64,000 nucleotides of DNA from Paraburkholderia dilworthii (GTDB lineage: Bacteria; Pseudomonadota; Gammaproteobacteria; Burkholderiales; Burkholderiaceae). The notes under the pieces were generated by a model. The model worked only from the letters and a program-made list of their open reading frames with translations, ran no database searches and had not been told where the DNA came from. Below, piece after piece: positions 36,049 to 45,349 of this stretch (positions are counted from its first letter, which is position 1; each line of letters starts with the position of its first letter). The stretch spans positions 431,963-495,962 of the forward strand of contig NZ_AWZT01000001.1 in NCBI RefSeq assembly GCF_000472525.1. Direction: 5' to 3'. The position numbers were made by a program, and so were the translations under genes.

Positions 36049-36450
36049 TCAGGCCTTGCGATGCGCGTCCTTGTCGAGCGCGTGTTCCGCCGCTTCACCG
36101 ACGAGACCGTGATAGTAGAGATGCACGCCGATCGCAAGCGAGTCGTTGCGAATTTCGTGAAAGGCTTTCCACGCTTTCGCCGGATCCTTGAACAGCAGAT
36201 AGTGCGCCTCGTGCGCGATCAGATCGGCGACTTCATGCAAGCCGTGTCCGTGTAATACATCGACGAGCGCATCGAGGCTGCGATGCGTGCGTGCATCGGT
36301 ACGCGGATAGAGCATGTGCAACACCGCCACGTCCTGTGTCTTCAAAGCCGCCGACAACGCGACGACGATATCCTGGTGGTTCAGCGCGCTGACGGCGCTG
36401 TCTTCGCTATGGACGTGGTCCGGAAAAAGCGTTTCAAGAGAGGCGTTCAT
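36049..36450 (-). CDS. Conserved hypothetical helical protein
   Basis: A 133-residue soluble protein rich in histidine and alanine, predicted mostly helical: DIVVALSAALKTQDVAVLHM, then LVDVLHGHGLHEVADLIAHE and later AIGVHLYYHGLVGEAAEHAL. ATG 36450 has AGGAAG upstream. I do not recognise a named family. Its special feature is upstream: a strong rho-independent terminator on the same strand ends 30 bases before the start codon, so its expression may depend on attenuation. Confidence 0.72.
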   Translation of the reverse strand: MNASLETLFPDHVHSEDSAVSALNHQDIVVALSAALKTQDVAVLHMLYPRTDARTHRSLDALVDVLHGHGLHEVADLIAHEAHYLLFKDPAKAWKAFHEIRNDSLAIGVHLYYHGLVGEAAEHALDKDAHRKA

Positions 36451-36479
36451 TCGGGTTCTTCCTGTTCTTCTGGCTGATT

Positions 36480-36507
36480 AAAAAGGCCCGCCGAAGCGCG
36501 GCGGGCC
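36480..36507 (-). terminator. Leftward terminator just upstream of a start codon (possible attenuator)
   Basis: On the minus strand GGCCCGCCG (36507-36499) pairs with CGGCGGGCC (36493-36485) around a 5-base loop, followed by TTTTT (36484-36480). It lies 30 bases before ATG 36450, in the gene's own leader. No minus-strand gene is visible upstream to be terminated. Confidence 0.75.
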
Positions 36508-36831
36508 AAAGACAGCGATGTGTTCGCCGGGCAAGCAGAACACGAATGCAGTATCTCAGAAGTGCCGTTGAACACTCAGTCCAGCCAGAGCAACACATTG
36601 TTGCTGTTAGCGCCCCGAACCAGTCTTTGGCGAAGCGAAAGCCGGCGCGAGGTTGCCGGCGCAAAGAGGCGTCTCTCTGCACGTGCTGTGCCACGGAAAA
36701 AAACCGAAACTCCCCGGTGATAAGTTCGTCTGACGAGACGAGACCTTCTACAATCGGAAGCGACCGGGCACCCACCCGCGGCAACCGCAAGTGAAGCGAA
36801 ACGCAGCAGCGAACCCATAGGAGCGAACCTG
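36508..36831. other. Leader/promoter region between divergent genes
   Basis: No supported gene. The region must contain the promoters of the debranching-type glucosidase (rightward) and of the histidine-rich hypothetical gene (leftward). The leftward leader up to the attenuator-like terminator could be about 200-300 bases and may be a regulatory RNA. Confidence 0.45.
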
Positions 36832-39114
36832 ATGCAGCAGCCTGAAGCCCTCGGCGGCCTGTCCCACTCGGGCGGAATCGATCATCGTGAATCCGAGCCG
36901 GACGGCGCATTCATCCCGACGGAAAACCTCAACGTTGCAAGCGCCACCCAGCATGTGCTGAAGTCGGGCGACACCTTCATCGTCAACGATCCTCTCGGCG
37001 ATATCACCGGCCACGACGATGGCCTGTTCGTCAACGATACCCGCGTGCTCTCGCAACTGCGCCTCACGTTCGGGGGCCGCGCGCCTTCGCTGCTCTCGGG
37101 CAGCGTCAGCAGCGACAACACGTCGTTCACCGCGCATCTCACCAACCGCCCGTTGCCGCCGCTCGGCGGCGACAGCACGCCTGAAGGCGTGATCCACGTC
37201 GAGCGCGTGCGCGTGCTGTCGGGCACCGTGCTCAATGAAGCGATCGAGCTCACCAACTACGGCGCAAGCGACGCAATACTGCCGCTGTCCATTTCCTTTG
37301 CCAGCGACTTTCGCGACATGTTCGAAGTGCGCGGTCTGAAGCGCGCGAAGCAGGGGCGTATCGAGCCGGCGCGCGTCGAGAACGACGAAGTGCTGCTTGG
37401 CTACGTCGGCCTCGACGATGTGGCGCGCAATGTGCAGATCGCATTCGCGCCGCAGCCCGACAAGTTGTTCGCCGATCGCGCCGACTATACGGTCAAGCTG
37501 CCGGCCCAGGCCTGCGTGTCGATCTATCTGTCGGTTGCGGTTCAAGTGATCGCGAAAACGCCGGATGCGCCGGGCGCAGGCGTGTCGTCGCCGACTCATC
37601 CTGTGAGCGAAGCGCATATGTCGCAGATCGACACCGAGCGGCCGCGCGTCGGCCGCGCCGCGGTGCGCGCGGCACTGGTCGATGCGCACCTCGTCATGCG
37701 CGAACGGCGGCGCGTGACCGCGCGCGTGCGTTCGAGCAATCCGCTCTTCAATGCGTGGATCGACCGCTCGCTCGCGGACCTCGGCTTGTTGACCACCGAC
37801 CTCACGACCGGACCGTATCCGTATGCGGGCATTCCGTGGTTCTCCACGCCGTTCGGGCGCGACGCCGTGATTACGTCGTTGCAAACCCTCTGGTTGCAGC
37901 CGCAACTTGCAGCGGGCGTGCTGCGTTTTCTTGCCGAGCATCAGGCGCGCGAGAACTCGCCGTTTCGCGATGCCGCGCCGGGCAAGATCATGCATGAAAT
38001 GCGCAAGGGCGAAATGGCGGCCACCGGCGAAGTGCCGTTCGCGCTGTATTACGGCGGCGTCGACACCACGCCGCTTTTCATCGTGCTGGCGGGCGCCTAT
38101 GCGGCCCGCACCGGCGATGTCGCGCTGATCGACGAACTGTGGCCCGCGCTCGAGCGCGCGGCCGGCTGGGTCGCGGGTGTATGCGACAAGAACCGTTATG
38201 GGCTGCTCGACTATCAGCGCGAGTCGGACGGCGGGCTTGCCAACCAGGGCTGGAAGGACAGCCACGATTCGGTGTTCCATGCGGATGGCCGCTTCCCCGA
38301 TGGCCCGATTGCACTGGTCGAAGTGCAGGCCTATGCAAGCGCCGCATTCGACACGATGGCGCATTACGCGAAGCTGCGCGGCCTGCACGACGCGGCCGCG
38401 CAGTACAAGGCGCGCTCGAAGAAATTGCGCGAGTGCGTCGAAGAGAAGTTCTGGATGGAAGAGTCGGGCTTCTACGGCATCGCGCTCGACGGCCACGGCG
38501 AACTGTGCCGTGTGATGGCGTCGAACGCCGGCCACCTGCTGGCTTTCGGTTTGCCTTCGCGCGAGCGCGGCGAAGCAGTCGTGCGGGCGCTCGACTCCAC
38601 GCTGTTTCACACCGGCTGGGGTGTGCGCACGCTGGCCGCGAGCCAGTCGCGCTTCAATCCAATGGCGTATCACAACGGCTCGGTCTGGCCGCATGACAAC
38701 GCAATCTGCGCGCGCGGGCTTTCTCGTTACGGCGGCAAGGCAGCGGCGGTGCGATTGCTGCAAGCGCTGTTCCAGGCGGCGGTCAATTTCGACATGCGCC
38801 TGCCGGAGTTGTTCTGCGGATTCCTACGCCGACGCGGCGAGCCGCCCACCGCCTATCCGGTCGCCTGCCTCCCGCAAGCCTGGGCAGCGGGCTCGCCTTT
38901 CATGATGCTGGAGGCGTGCCTCGGCATCACGATCGACGCCGAACGCCGCGAAGTGTTGATCGAGCAGCCGATGCTGCCCGAAGGCATCGACTGGCTCGAA
39001 CTCGGCGATCTGAAGGTGGGCGACGCATCGGTGTCGATCACGTTCCGCCGCATCAGCGAGAAGGTGGTGGCCTCGGCCGAGCAGGGCGATGTGCGGGTTG
39101 TAGCGCTTCTCTGA
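36832..39114 (+). CDS. Amylo-alpha-1,6-glucosidase-like protein (glycogen debranching family)
   Basis: A 760-residue two-domain protein starting at ATG 36832 behind AGGAG. Residues about 40-260 form the N-terminal beta-sandwich of glycogen-debranching family members (FIVNDPLGDITGHDDGLFVN, then DTRVLSQ). Residues 300-740 form an (alpha/alpha)6 barrel with WFSTPFGRDAVITSLQTLWL, YQRESDGGLANQGWKDSHDS and YHNGSVWPHDNAI, containing the acidic residues expected for glycoside hydrolysis. No signal peptide, so a cytoplasmic role on alpha-glucans or trehalose/maltosyl products is likely. No other glycogen genes are adjacent. Confidence 0.9.
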   Translation: MQQPEALGGLSHSGGIDHRESEPDGAFIPTENLNVASATQHVLKSGDTFIVNDPLGDITGHDDGLFVNDTRVLSQLRLTFGGRAPSLLSGSVSSDNTSFTAHLTNRPLPPLGGDSTPEGVIHVERVRVLSGTVLNEAIELTNYGASDAILPLSISFASDFRDMFEVRGLKRAKQGRIEPARVENDEVLLGYVGLDDVARNVQIAFAPQPDKLFADRADYTVKLPAQACVSIYLSVAVQVIAKTPDAPGAGVSSPTHPVSEAHMSQIDTERPRVGRAAVRAALVDAHLVMRERRRVTARVRSSNPLFNAWIDRSLADLGLLTTDLTTGPYPYAGIPWFSTPFGRDAVITSLQTLWLQPQLAAGVLRFLAEHQARENSPFRDAAPGKIMHEMRKGEMAATGEVPFALYYGGVDTTPLFIVLAGAYAARTGDVALIDELWPALERAAGWVAGVCDKNRYGLLDYQRESDGGLANQGWKDSHDSVFHADGRFPDGPIALVEVQAYASAAFDTMAHYAKLRGLHDAAAQYKARSKKLRECVEEKFWMEESGFYGIALDGHGELCRVMASNAGHLLAFGLPSRERGEAVVRALDSTLFHTGWGVRTLAASQSRFNPMAYHNGSVWPHDNAICARGLSRYGGKAAAVRLLQALFQAAVNFDMRLPELFCGFLRRRGEPPTAYPVACLPQAWAAGSPFMMLEACLGITIDAERREVLIEQPMLPEGIDWLELGDLKVGDASVSITFRRISEKVVASAEQGDVRVVALL

Positions 39115-39140
39115 CATCACGTGCACCGATTGCGGCGGCG

Positions 39141-39177
39141 CGGCCGTTGGCGGACTGATCCCGTCGGCCAACGGCCG
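39141..39177. repeat. Inverted repeat between convergent genes, terminator-like
   Basis: CGGCCGTTGGC (39141-39151) pairs perfectly with GCCAACGGCCG (39167-39177) around a 15-base loop. It lies between the convergent stop codons of the glucosidase gene and a small secreted-protein gene. There is no T-tract, so it may aid bidirectional termination or RNA stability. Confidence 0.55.
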
Positions 39178-39181
39178 GGCT

Positions 39182-39460
39182 TCAATCGGGCTTCTTCAGG
39201 CCGCTGGGATTGCCGGGCGTGCCGGGCGATGCCTCGGGACGCGGCGGCCGCCCGCCGTCGTCTGGTGCAACGATGATACCGGTGCCCGGCAGTAGCGACG
39301 TGCTGCCCGTCGTCGGCGTGGAAGCCGGCGCTTGAGGCCTCGCGCTGTTGCTAGTCGAGCCCACGTCTGCACGCGGGCGGCCAGCGCCCGTGCCCTGCGC
39401 GTGGGCCGTTACTGCCAGGCCGAGCGCCAATGCAAAAATTGCGAAGAGTCTCGTGGGCAT
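39182..39460 (-). CDS. Small secreted proline/glycine/serine-rich protein
   Basis: A 92-residue protein from ATG 39460, preceded by GAGGAAG. It begins with a signal peptide (MPTRLFAIFALALGLAVTAH, cut after AHA). The mature part is low complexity, for example ARPQAPASTPTTGSTSLLPG and GRPPRPEASPGTPGNPSGLK, and is probably unstructured in the periplasm or outside. A longer frame to 39514 exists but has a poor N-terminus. Function unknown. Confidence 0.6.
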   Translation of the reverse strand: MPTRLFAIFALALGLAVTAHAQGTGAGRPRADVGSTSNSARPQAPASTPTTGSTSLLPGTGIIVAPDDGGRPPRPEASPGTPGNPSGLKKPD

Positions 39461-39719
39461 GATGGCTTCCTCGGCCTGAGTTCGGCTATCGCGCGCGACG
39501 CCGCGCATCTGCATCGGCGGATATGCATAGTGAATTCTTAGCGCACGCCGGAAGACGGGTCAATCGGGGGGAAATACTCCGTTTTCATTGCGCGCCGGAC
39601 AGCCAGCGCTGACTTGCCCACCACGCTCGAATGCGGTTGCTGTTCGGTGGACAGGCTTAAGTTTTCGCTTAATCGTGCCGATATTGCATTGCCGGGACAC
39701 GATAAGGAAAACGTTCATT

Positions 39720-40112
39720 GTGGTCAGCCTCAAAGTAGTCCTCCCCTCAGCGTTTGCCGTAGCGATGCTTTGCGCATGCGCGCCTTCCATGCCAGTCCAG
39801 AGCACCGAGTTCACACCGCTTGTCGCGGTACAGCCGCGGGTTCGCGTGGTGAAGCCGGTTTCTGTACGTCTCGCGTCGGGCTACTCGCGCGAAGTGCGCG
39901 CGGGTTCGTCGTGGCGGCCAGTGGGACACATCTCGCAAGGCAATGTGCTTCGACCGGTGGGTTTTGTTTTCACTATCGAAGGCCGCCAGGTTCACGAGGC
40001 GTATCTGGTCACGAAAGCGAATACCCTGGTCGGTTTCTTTTTGCCCGGCGAATCCCGTTTTTCCCCATTGAATCCTCCCCAACCCATAACAATCGAGAGA
40101 ACCGATGACTAA
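39720..40112 (+). CDS. Small predicted lipoprotein
   Basis: A GTG start at 39720, with AAGGA 11 bases upstream, gives 130 residues. The signal ends in a lipobox-like LCAC (AFAVAMLCACAPSMPVQS), so the protein is probably lipid-anchored. The mature part contains VRLASGYSREVRAGSSWRPV, then HISQGNVLRPVGFVFTIEG and HEAYLVTKANTLVGFFLPGE, a beta-rich pattern. It overlaps the next lipoprotein gene by eight bases, forming a two-gene unit. I do not recognise a family. Confidence 0.7.
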   Translation: MVSLKVVLPSAFAVAMLCACAPSMPVQSTEFTPLVAVQPRVRVVKPVSVRLASGYSREVRAGSSWRPVGHISQGNVLRPVGFVFTIEGRQVHEAYLVTKANTLVGFFLPGESRFSPLNPPQPITIERTDD

Positions 40113-40563
40113 GTTGTTGAAAACAGTAGCAGCGGGCGTGTTCGTGGCGTTTGTCGCGTCGGGCTGCGCCAGCGGTCCGCAGTACAAGGAAGTGGCGTCT
40201 TCCATTCCCACGTTGAAAGAGGCGCAAGGCCGAATTTATTTTTACCGTTCCAGCTCGATGATCGGCGCCGCGTTGCAGCCCTCCATCAAGGTGAACGGCA
40301 ATCCGGTCGGAAAATCGCAGCCGGGTGGATTCTTCTATGTCGACGAGCCCGCTGGTCAGTATGTCGTGTCCACCGCAACCGAGACCGAAAAGACTGTGTC
40401 TTTCAAGCTCGACGCCGGTGAAACGAAATACGTGAAAACCAGTGTGGGATTCGGACTGCTGGTCGGGCGGATCATCCCGTCGATCGAATCGCCCGATGAA
40501 GCATTGAAGAACCTCGAAGATCTGCATTACGTTGCGGCTCCGACTACGGCCGCGCAAAAATAA
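40105..40563 (+). CDS. DUF2846-type lipoprotein
   Basis: A 152-residue lipoprotein: MTKLLKTVAAGVFVAFVASG is the signal peptide ending in the lipobox VASGC. The mature part has GRIYFYRSSSMIGAALQPSI and VNGNPVGKSQPGGFFYVDEP, the signature of DUF2846, a beta-sandwich family. It is probably attached to the inner face of the outer membrane. It starts inside the end of the upstream lipoprotein gene, so the two are co-translated and may work together. Function unknown. Confidence 0.85.
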   Translation: MTKLLKTVAAGVFVAFVASGCASGPQYKEVASSIPTLKEAQGRIYFYRSSSMIGAALQPSIKVNGNPVGKSQPGGFFYVDEPAGQYVVSTATETEKTVSFKLDAGETKYVKTSVGFGLLVGRIIPSIESPDEALKNLEDLHYVAAPTTAAQK

Positions 40564-40587
40564 AACAACCGCTTCGGGGATGCGCGC

Positions 40588-42156
40588 TCAAGCAGTACCG
40601 ATGCTCGCATCCCAATCGGCATCCGGCTCCAGCTCGATTTGCACGCGGGATATCCGATAGGTGCCTTTCCCCGCCTTCTTTGCGCTGTACATCGCCTCGT
40701 CGGCGCGCCTGATCAGCTCGTCGACGGGTTCGTGCGGCTCGGCCAGCGCAATACCGATGCTCGTGCCGATACTGATCATGCCGCCCGGCACCAGAGAATA
40801 CGGCTTCGCTATTTCGCGGATCACACGCTGCGCAATCGCAACGATCGAAGGCAGCGCTGCATCTTCGACGATGACGGCAAACTCGTCACCGCCGAGGCGC
40901 GCGGCGAATTCGCCGTGCCGGAGCGACTGTTTCAGGCGCGCTGCCACCGTCTCCAGAACCTCGTCGCCGGCGGTATGGCCGTGCCGGTCGTTGACCTGCT
41001 TGAAGCCGTCGAGATCGAGGTATAGAACGGCGGTCCGCGTATCGCTGTGGGAGTGCGTTCGCAAAAGAATCTTCTCCAGACGCTCGCGCAGTTCGCGCCG
41101 GTTCGCGAGTCCGGTGAGCGAGTCGTGGCGAGCCAGATACAGCACCCTGGCTTCGCTTTGCCTGCGTTCGGTCACGTCCTCGATGATGACGACGGCGCTG
41201 CCGTCGGGCACAGGATTTCGCGTCAATTCCAGGTGACGGCCGTTACGTAGTTCCAGCGTGAGGGGTCGCCGTTTTTCTTGCAGCCAGGCGGTGCATCTTT
41301 CCATGAAATGCGCGCGCAGCGTCTCGCCGAAGTGCACAAAGCCGACATGGCAGATGAACTCGGGAAGCGGCACGTTCAGTTTCAGCATGTCGACGGTCGT
41401 GCCGAACAACTGCGCGGTGCGGCTATTTGCAATGACGACTTTTCCCGACCGGTCGATGGTGCACAACCCGTGCGGCATGTGCGTGAGCGCGGCGTCGAAG
41501 CGCGCCGCGAGCTCGGCATGATTCTGCTCCGCGATCATCAGAGCGACGAGTCCCCGGTAGTGGCGCTGCACGATAGACGTCATTGCGCCGACGTAGAGAA
41601 GCAGAGGCGGCACGAGTATCCAGGAACCGTCGGTGGGCGAGAGCAGTGCGCCAAACCCGATGGGTATCGACACGACGCATATCTGCGCGATCGCAAGGCG
41701 CGGGACCGCGGCGTTCCTCGAAGCGACTCCGCCGAGCGTGCCCGATGCGACCATGATCGCGAGCGATGCCAGAGTAGTGTCGGCGGTGCTGACGCATCCC
41801 ATCGTCCCCAGTCCGAGCATGAGGCTCGTAGCGAGGCACAATGGAGCGTAAGCCGCGGCCCACGGACGCGGATTGACCGCACCTTTGCGGCCATGCGCGG
41901 CGTACGCGTGGATGACGCTCAGGCGTCCTAGCAAAACCCACGCGTCGGAGAGTAGCCAGACGATCGCCCACGGCTGATGCAGGCGCATATAGGCCACCAC
42001 GGCGACGAACGTACTGGCGACCACTGACATGAGCAGGGGCCATCGGTTGTCGAAAAGCGTCGACAGCAGGCGCGCGCGGATAGATGGCGATACGGCTGCG
42101 CCCAGTTCGGGCGGAGTCGCGAGAATCGACTTCGAAACGGAAAGATTTGCTGCCAT
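40588..42156 (-). CDS. Membrane-bound diguanylate cyclase with PAS and GGDEF domains
   Basis: A 522-residue protein. Residues 35-190 carry about five or six hydrophobic helices acting as membrane sensor. Residues about 210-330 form a PAS domain (ALTHMPHGLCTIDRSGKVVI, ending IIEDVTERRQSE). The C-terminal 170 residues are GGDEF, with RHDSLTGLANRRELRERLEK and ARLGGDEFAVIVED. The GGDEF motif is intact, so it should make cyclic-di-GMP. The inhibitory RxxD site is replaced by RHGE, so product feedback may be weak. It is transcribed alone, leftward. Confidence 0.9.
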   Translation of the reverse strand: MAANLSVSKSILATPPELGAAVSPSIRARLLSTLFDNRWPLLMSVVASTFVAVVAYMRLHQPWAIVWLLSDAWVLLGRLSVIHAYAAHGRKGAVNPRPWAAAYAPLCLATSLMLGLGTMGCVSTADTTLASLAIMVASGTLGGVASRNAAVPRLAIAQICVVSIPIGFGALLSPTDGSWILVPPLLLYVGAMTSIVQRHYRGLVALMIAEQNHAELAARFDAALTHMPHGLCTIDRSGKVVIANSRTAQLFGTTVDMLKLNVPLPEFICHVGFVHFGETLRAHFMERCTAWLQEKRRPLTLELRNGRHLELTRNPVPDGSAVVIIEDVTERRQSEARVLYLARHDSLTGLANRRELRERLEKILLRTHSHSDTRTAVLYLDLDGFKQVNDRHGHTAGDEVLETVAARLKQSLRHGEFAARLGGDEFAVIVEDAALPSIVAIAQRVIREIAKPYSLVPGGMISIGTSIGIALAEPHEPVDELIRRADEAMYSAKKAGKGTYRISRVQIELEPDADWDASIGTA

Positions 42157-42448
42157 GATGCCGCTCGGTCAGTGCGGGGCGGAGCTATGTTCCTTGTCTT
42201 AACGGCGAGGCGGAGCGGTTCTTTATGGGGAATTGCCCGGAGGTGGAGTGTGCGGGGTTGGCGATGTGGTCCTGGAACCAGGCTCTTTGGGCACAATGAG
42301 TTAATCGCGGTCAACACGCTGATCGACCCGATCAAGTCCCTGTCGCGACATGGTCCAGTTTCGCTAAGCAAGACCGGCGGATCTTCGACGCTAATGCCAA
42401 CGGATTAAGCGGTACGGTTAAATCATCATGGTATCGCTGTTTGCGCGC

Positions 42449-43621
42449 TTACGGACCCGCGACTGCAGGCACCGTGCTTTCGGGGGCTGCGCCCACGGGC
42501 ACCGCGGTCGCAGGTAGCGCTCGATAACTCCGGTCGAGATACGCAGCAATGCTGACGCAGATAGTGATCACGAACCCGACGTTCAACATACTGAAGTTGC
42601 GTAATTCTCCGGGATAGCAAAACGCCAGGAATAACGGCACATTAACCAGCAGCGCAATCTTCAAATGCTGTCGCACGGCCGGCAAAAGTTTGCCCCACGC
42701 GGTGCGCACGAGCGCCGCGACCAAAACGATATTGATCACATGGAAGCCCTTGGTCATTGGAATGCCGTAGTTGTATTCGAAGCCTATGTAACTCGACGGA
42801 TGGGTAAGGAAAACGAGATTCTGCATCAGGTGGTATGTCACGACGCCGCCGCCGTTGTGCGCGTACTTCAGCTTGATCACCACGTTGACCGCCGCTGCGA
42901 CGACCAGCAACACGCACTGGAGAGTCAACGTTGCTTTAACCGAAAATCGGGAGCGCAAGAACGGGAACAAGGTGAGGATGAAAAAGAAAAAAGACTCCTT
43001 GTTCAACGTCGCCAGTGCGGTAATCGCAATGAGCCATAACACCCGCCCTCGCATTGATAACCACACCGCTATCGCCATGAAAAGAAGCTCCGGCGGATCA
43101 TAGAAATAGCCGCCAACGGTGAGGATAAGCGGCAGGATCGCTGCAAAGGCGATCGGCGCCAGCGTGGCGGCAACCCGGTTGGGCTGCATGTCGATGCATA
43201 CCGCGCGCAAGGCGAACATCGCCAGCAGAAGCGACGCGAATGACATGGCATAGATCAGGTAATAGCGTAGGGCGTATTGGGGGTTGCGGGCGTCGACGGC
43301 ATTTGGGTAGAACTGTGCAATGGGACGATAGTTGCGCTTTTTGTCGAACAATATAGCGGTGGCGTGATCACGGACGCTGACCGGCAGCGCGTGCTCAATG
43401 CTGTTGGCAATGAGCGGCAATAGTTGCCGGTATACATACGGGCGGTCGGCGGTTCCGTCGACCATCGCAGGGAGCGACGCCTCGGTCGCAAACAGAGCTG
43501 GCATGTCCTCGCGAAACTGCCACTTTGTGAAGAAGCCGCTGAAGGACGCGGAAGCCACCACGAAATAGATGAAAGCGAGAAAAAGCCAGCGAATGCCCGG
43601 ACGGGAAAGTGGTTCGTTCAA
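42449..43621 (-). CDS. Polytopic membrane protein, possible lipid-linked-sugar glycosyltransferase
   Basis: About 390 residues starting at TTG 43621, which has GGAGG eight bases upstream; upstream TTG codons are less well placed. Nine or more hydrophobic segments are visible (for example WLFLAFIYFVVASASFSGFF, LWLIAITALATLNKESFFFF). A loop near residue 60 reads VDGTADRPYVYRQLLPLIAN, with acidic and arginine residues often found in GT-C-type membrane transferases. The ALATLNKESF stretch is also common in such proteins. The family is not firmly recognised. It is divergent from a HAD-UbiA gene and may belong to the same pathway. Confidence 0.72.
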   Translation of the reverse strand: MNEPLSRPGIRWLFLAFIYFVVASASFSGFFTKWQFREDMPALFATEASLPAMVDGTADRPYVYRQLLPLIANSIEHALPVSVRDHATAILFDKKRNYRPIAQFYPNAVDARNPQYALRYYLIYAMSFASLLLAMFALRAVCIDMQPNRVAATLAPIAFAAILPLILTVGGYFYDPPELLFMAIAVWLSMRGRVLWLIAITALATLNKESFFFFILTLFPFLRSRFSVKATLTLQCVLLVVAAAVNVVIKLKYAHNGGGVVTYHLMQNLVFLTHPSSYIGFEYNYGIPMTKGFHVINIVLVAALVRTAWGKLLPAVRQHLKIALLVNVPLFLAFCYPGELRNFSMLNVGFVITICVSIAAYLDRSYRALPATAVPVGAAPESTVPAVAGP

Positions 43622-43905
43622 CAAGGCTTCCTCCAACAAGATGGATTGCTGGCAAGGCGCCAGGCATCTTTCCTACCGCAGTCGCCGCATGTGGCCGCGT
43701 GTCCCCGCAGGAATACCCGGAGCAAAAGAACTGCACTGGCTGATGTTCCCTGTTTTTCGGGACGATGAAGGTGGCCTATCGCACGGATAGAAACGATAAG
43801 CCGCGTACTATCGTATGCAAATCACCCTAAGCAGGCTGTTCATAGGCCGACTGTTCGTTGCGTCGGCATACAAGCAAAACTGCCGACGACAGCCCGAGGT
43901 AAAGC

Positions 43906-45330
43906 ATGTCCGATGCAAGCATTCCCCTGTGTGTCGATCTCGACGGGACGCTGACGTGCACCGATCTTCTTGTTGAGTCTTTTCTCGTTCTTTTTAAAAG
44001 AAATCCTCTCTATGCGTTCTACTGCATCGTGTGGTTACTGCGAGGCAAGGCGAATCTGAAAGCACAGATTGCTTCGCGCGTGGCAATCGATGTGTCGGTG
44101 CTTCCGTACGACCCGAGGTTTGTCGAGTTTTTGCGCGAGGAACAGTCGAACGGGCGCGACCTGTACCTTTGCACTGCATCGAATCAACGATTCGCGGAAC
44201 AAGTCGCCACTCACTTCGGCTTTTTCAAAGGTGTCATGGCGAGCAACGAGGCGCGTAATCTGTCCGGCAAAAACAAGGCAGGCGCGCTATCGGCGGAATT
44301 CGGTGTCGGTGGCTTCGATTACTGCGGCAACGCGCTCGCCGATGTCGCCGTCTGGGAGCAGGCACGCAGGGCGATTGTCGTGGGAAGCCGTCATATCGCT
44401 GCCGCGGCGCAGAAGGTCAACAATACGATTCTTTTCTTCGAGCAGAAACGTTCCTTCGTGCGCCTCGTCATCAAGGAAATGCGGGTTCATCAGTGGGTCA
44501 AGAATCTGCTCATCTTCGTGCCGCTGCTGGCGTCGCATCGCTTCACCGATGTCAATTCCATCATCGCCGAAGGCATCGCCTTTTTGTCCTTTAGCTTTTG
44601 CGCGTCATCCGTGTATTTGCTGAACGACATGCTCGATCTCGATGCCGACCGGCGTCACGTACGCAAGCGCAACCGGCCGTTCGCGTCAGGCCAGCTATCG
44701 CTGACGTTCGGTATTTTTCTGACGCTTGCGCTGCTCGCGGCAAGCGCCGCGCTGACGGTTTTGCTGCCTTCTGAATTCGGCCTGGTGCTGGCGTGTTATT
44801 TCGTCGCGACCGTTGCTTATTCGTTCGCGCTCAAGCGCATGATGCTCGTCGACGTCTTTACGCTCGCCGTGTTGTACACCGTGCGTATTGCCGCTGGCGG
44901 CGCGGCCGACGACATTCCGCTTTCGCATTGGTTGATCATGTTTTCAGTACTTATCTTCCTGAGCCTTGCGATGGTCAAGCGCTACACCGAACTCGATGCA
45001 CTCCTGTTGCGAGACGGCGAATGCGCGGTAGCAGGGCGCGGTTATATCACTCAAGACCTGGGGATCCTGCGTTCATTCGGTACCGCCTCCGGATACCTTG
45101 CCGTGCTGGTCCTTGCGCTCTACATGAACTCTTCCGAAATCAGCATCCTGTATCATCATCCACACGCCCTTTGGTTCTTGTTCGGCCTTTTGTTGTACTG
45201 GATCAGCCGGGTCTGGATGCTTGCATTCCGCGGCCAGATGCACGACGATCCAATCGTGTTTGCAATCAAGGACCGGCTGAGCATGCTGGTCATCGGCCTT
45301 TGCATCACGACAGTTATTGTCGCTATTTGA
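43906..45330 (+). CDS. HAD phosphatase fused to UbiA-family prenyltransferase
   Basis: A 474-residue fusion. Residues 1-190 are a HAD-type hydrolase (VDLDGTLTCTDLLVES, then LCTASNQRFAEQVATHFGFF). Residues 200-474 are a UbiA-type membrane transferase with the Mg-binding stretch SSVYLLNDMLDLDADRRHVR then KRNRPFASG, and several transmembrane helices. Similar fusions are annotated as decaprenyl-phosphate phosphoribosyltransferase relatives, where the HAD part could remove the 5-phosphate from the lipid-linked ribose. It is followed 19 bases later by an SMR-like gene, suggesting that a lipid-linked sugar is made and then flipped. Confidence 0.9.
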   Translation: MSDASIPLCVDLDGTLTCTDLLVESFLVLFKRNPLYAFYCIVWLLRGKANLKAQIASRVAIDVSVLPYDPRFVEFLREEQSNGRDLYLCTASNQRFAEQVATHFGFFKGVMASNEARNLSGKNKAGALSAEFGVGGFDYCGNALADVAVWEQARRAIVVGSRHIAAAAQKVNNTILFFEQKRSFVRLVIKEMRVHQWVKNLLIFVPLLASHRFTDVNSIIAEGIAFLSFSFCASSVYLLNDMLDLDADRRHVRKRNRPFASGQLSLTFGIFLTLALLAASAALTVLLPSEFGLVLACYFVATVAYSFALKRMMLVDVFTLAVLYTVRIAAGGAADDIPLSHWLIMFSVLIFLSLAMVKRYTELDALLLRDGECAVAGRGYITQDLGILRSFGTASGYLAVLVLALYMNSSEISILYHHPHALWFLFGLLLYWISRVWMLAFRGQMHDDPIVFAIKDRLSMLVIGLCITTVIVAI

Positions 45331-45349
45331 CTGGTTCCCTTCCGTTCCT

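Noticed and set aside
36748..38763. 671-codon leftward frame within the glucosidase gene
   Set aside because: Histidine/arginine-rich low-complexity translation antisense to a clear glycoside hydrolase.
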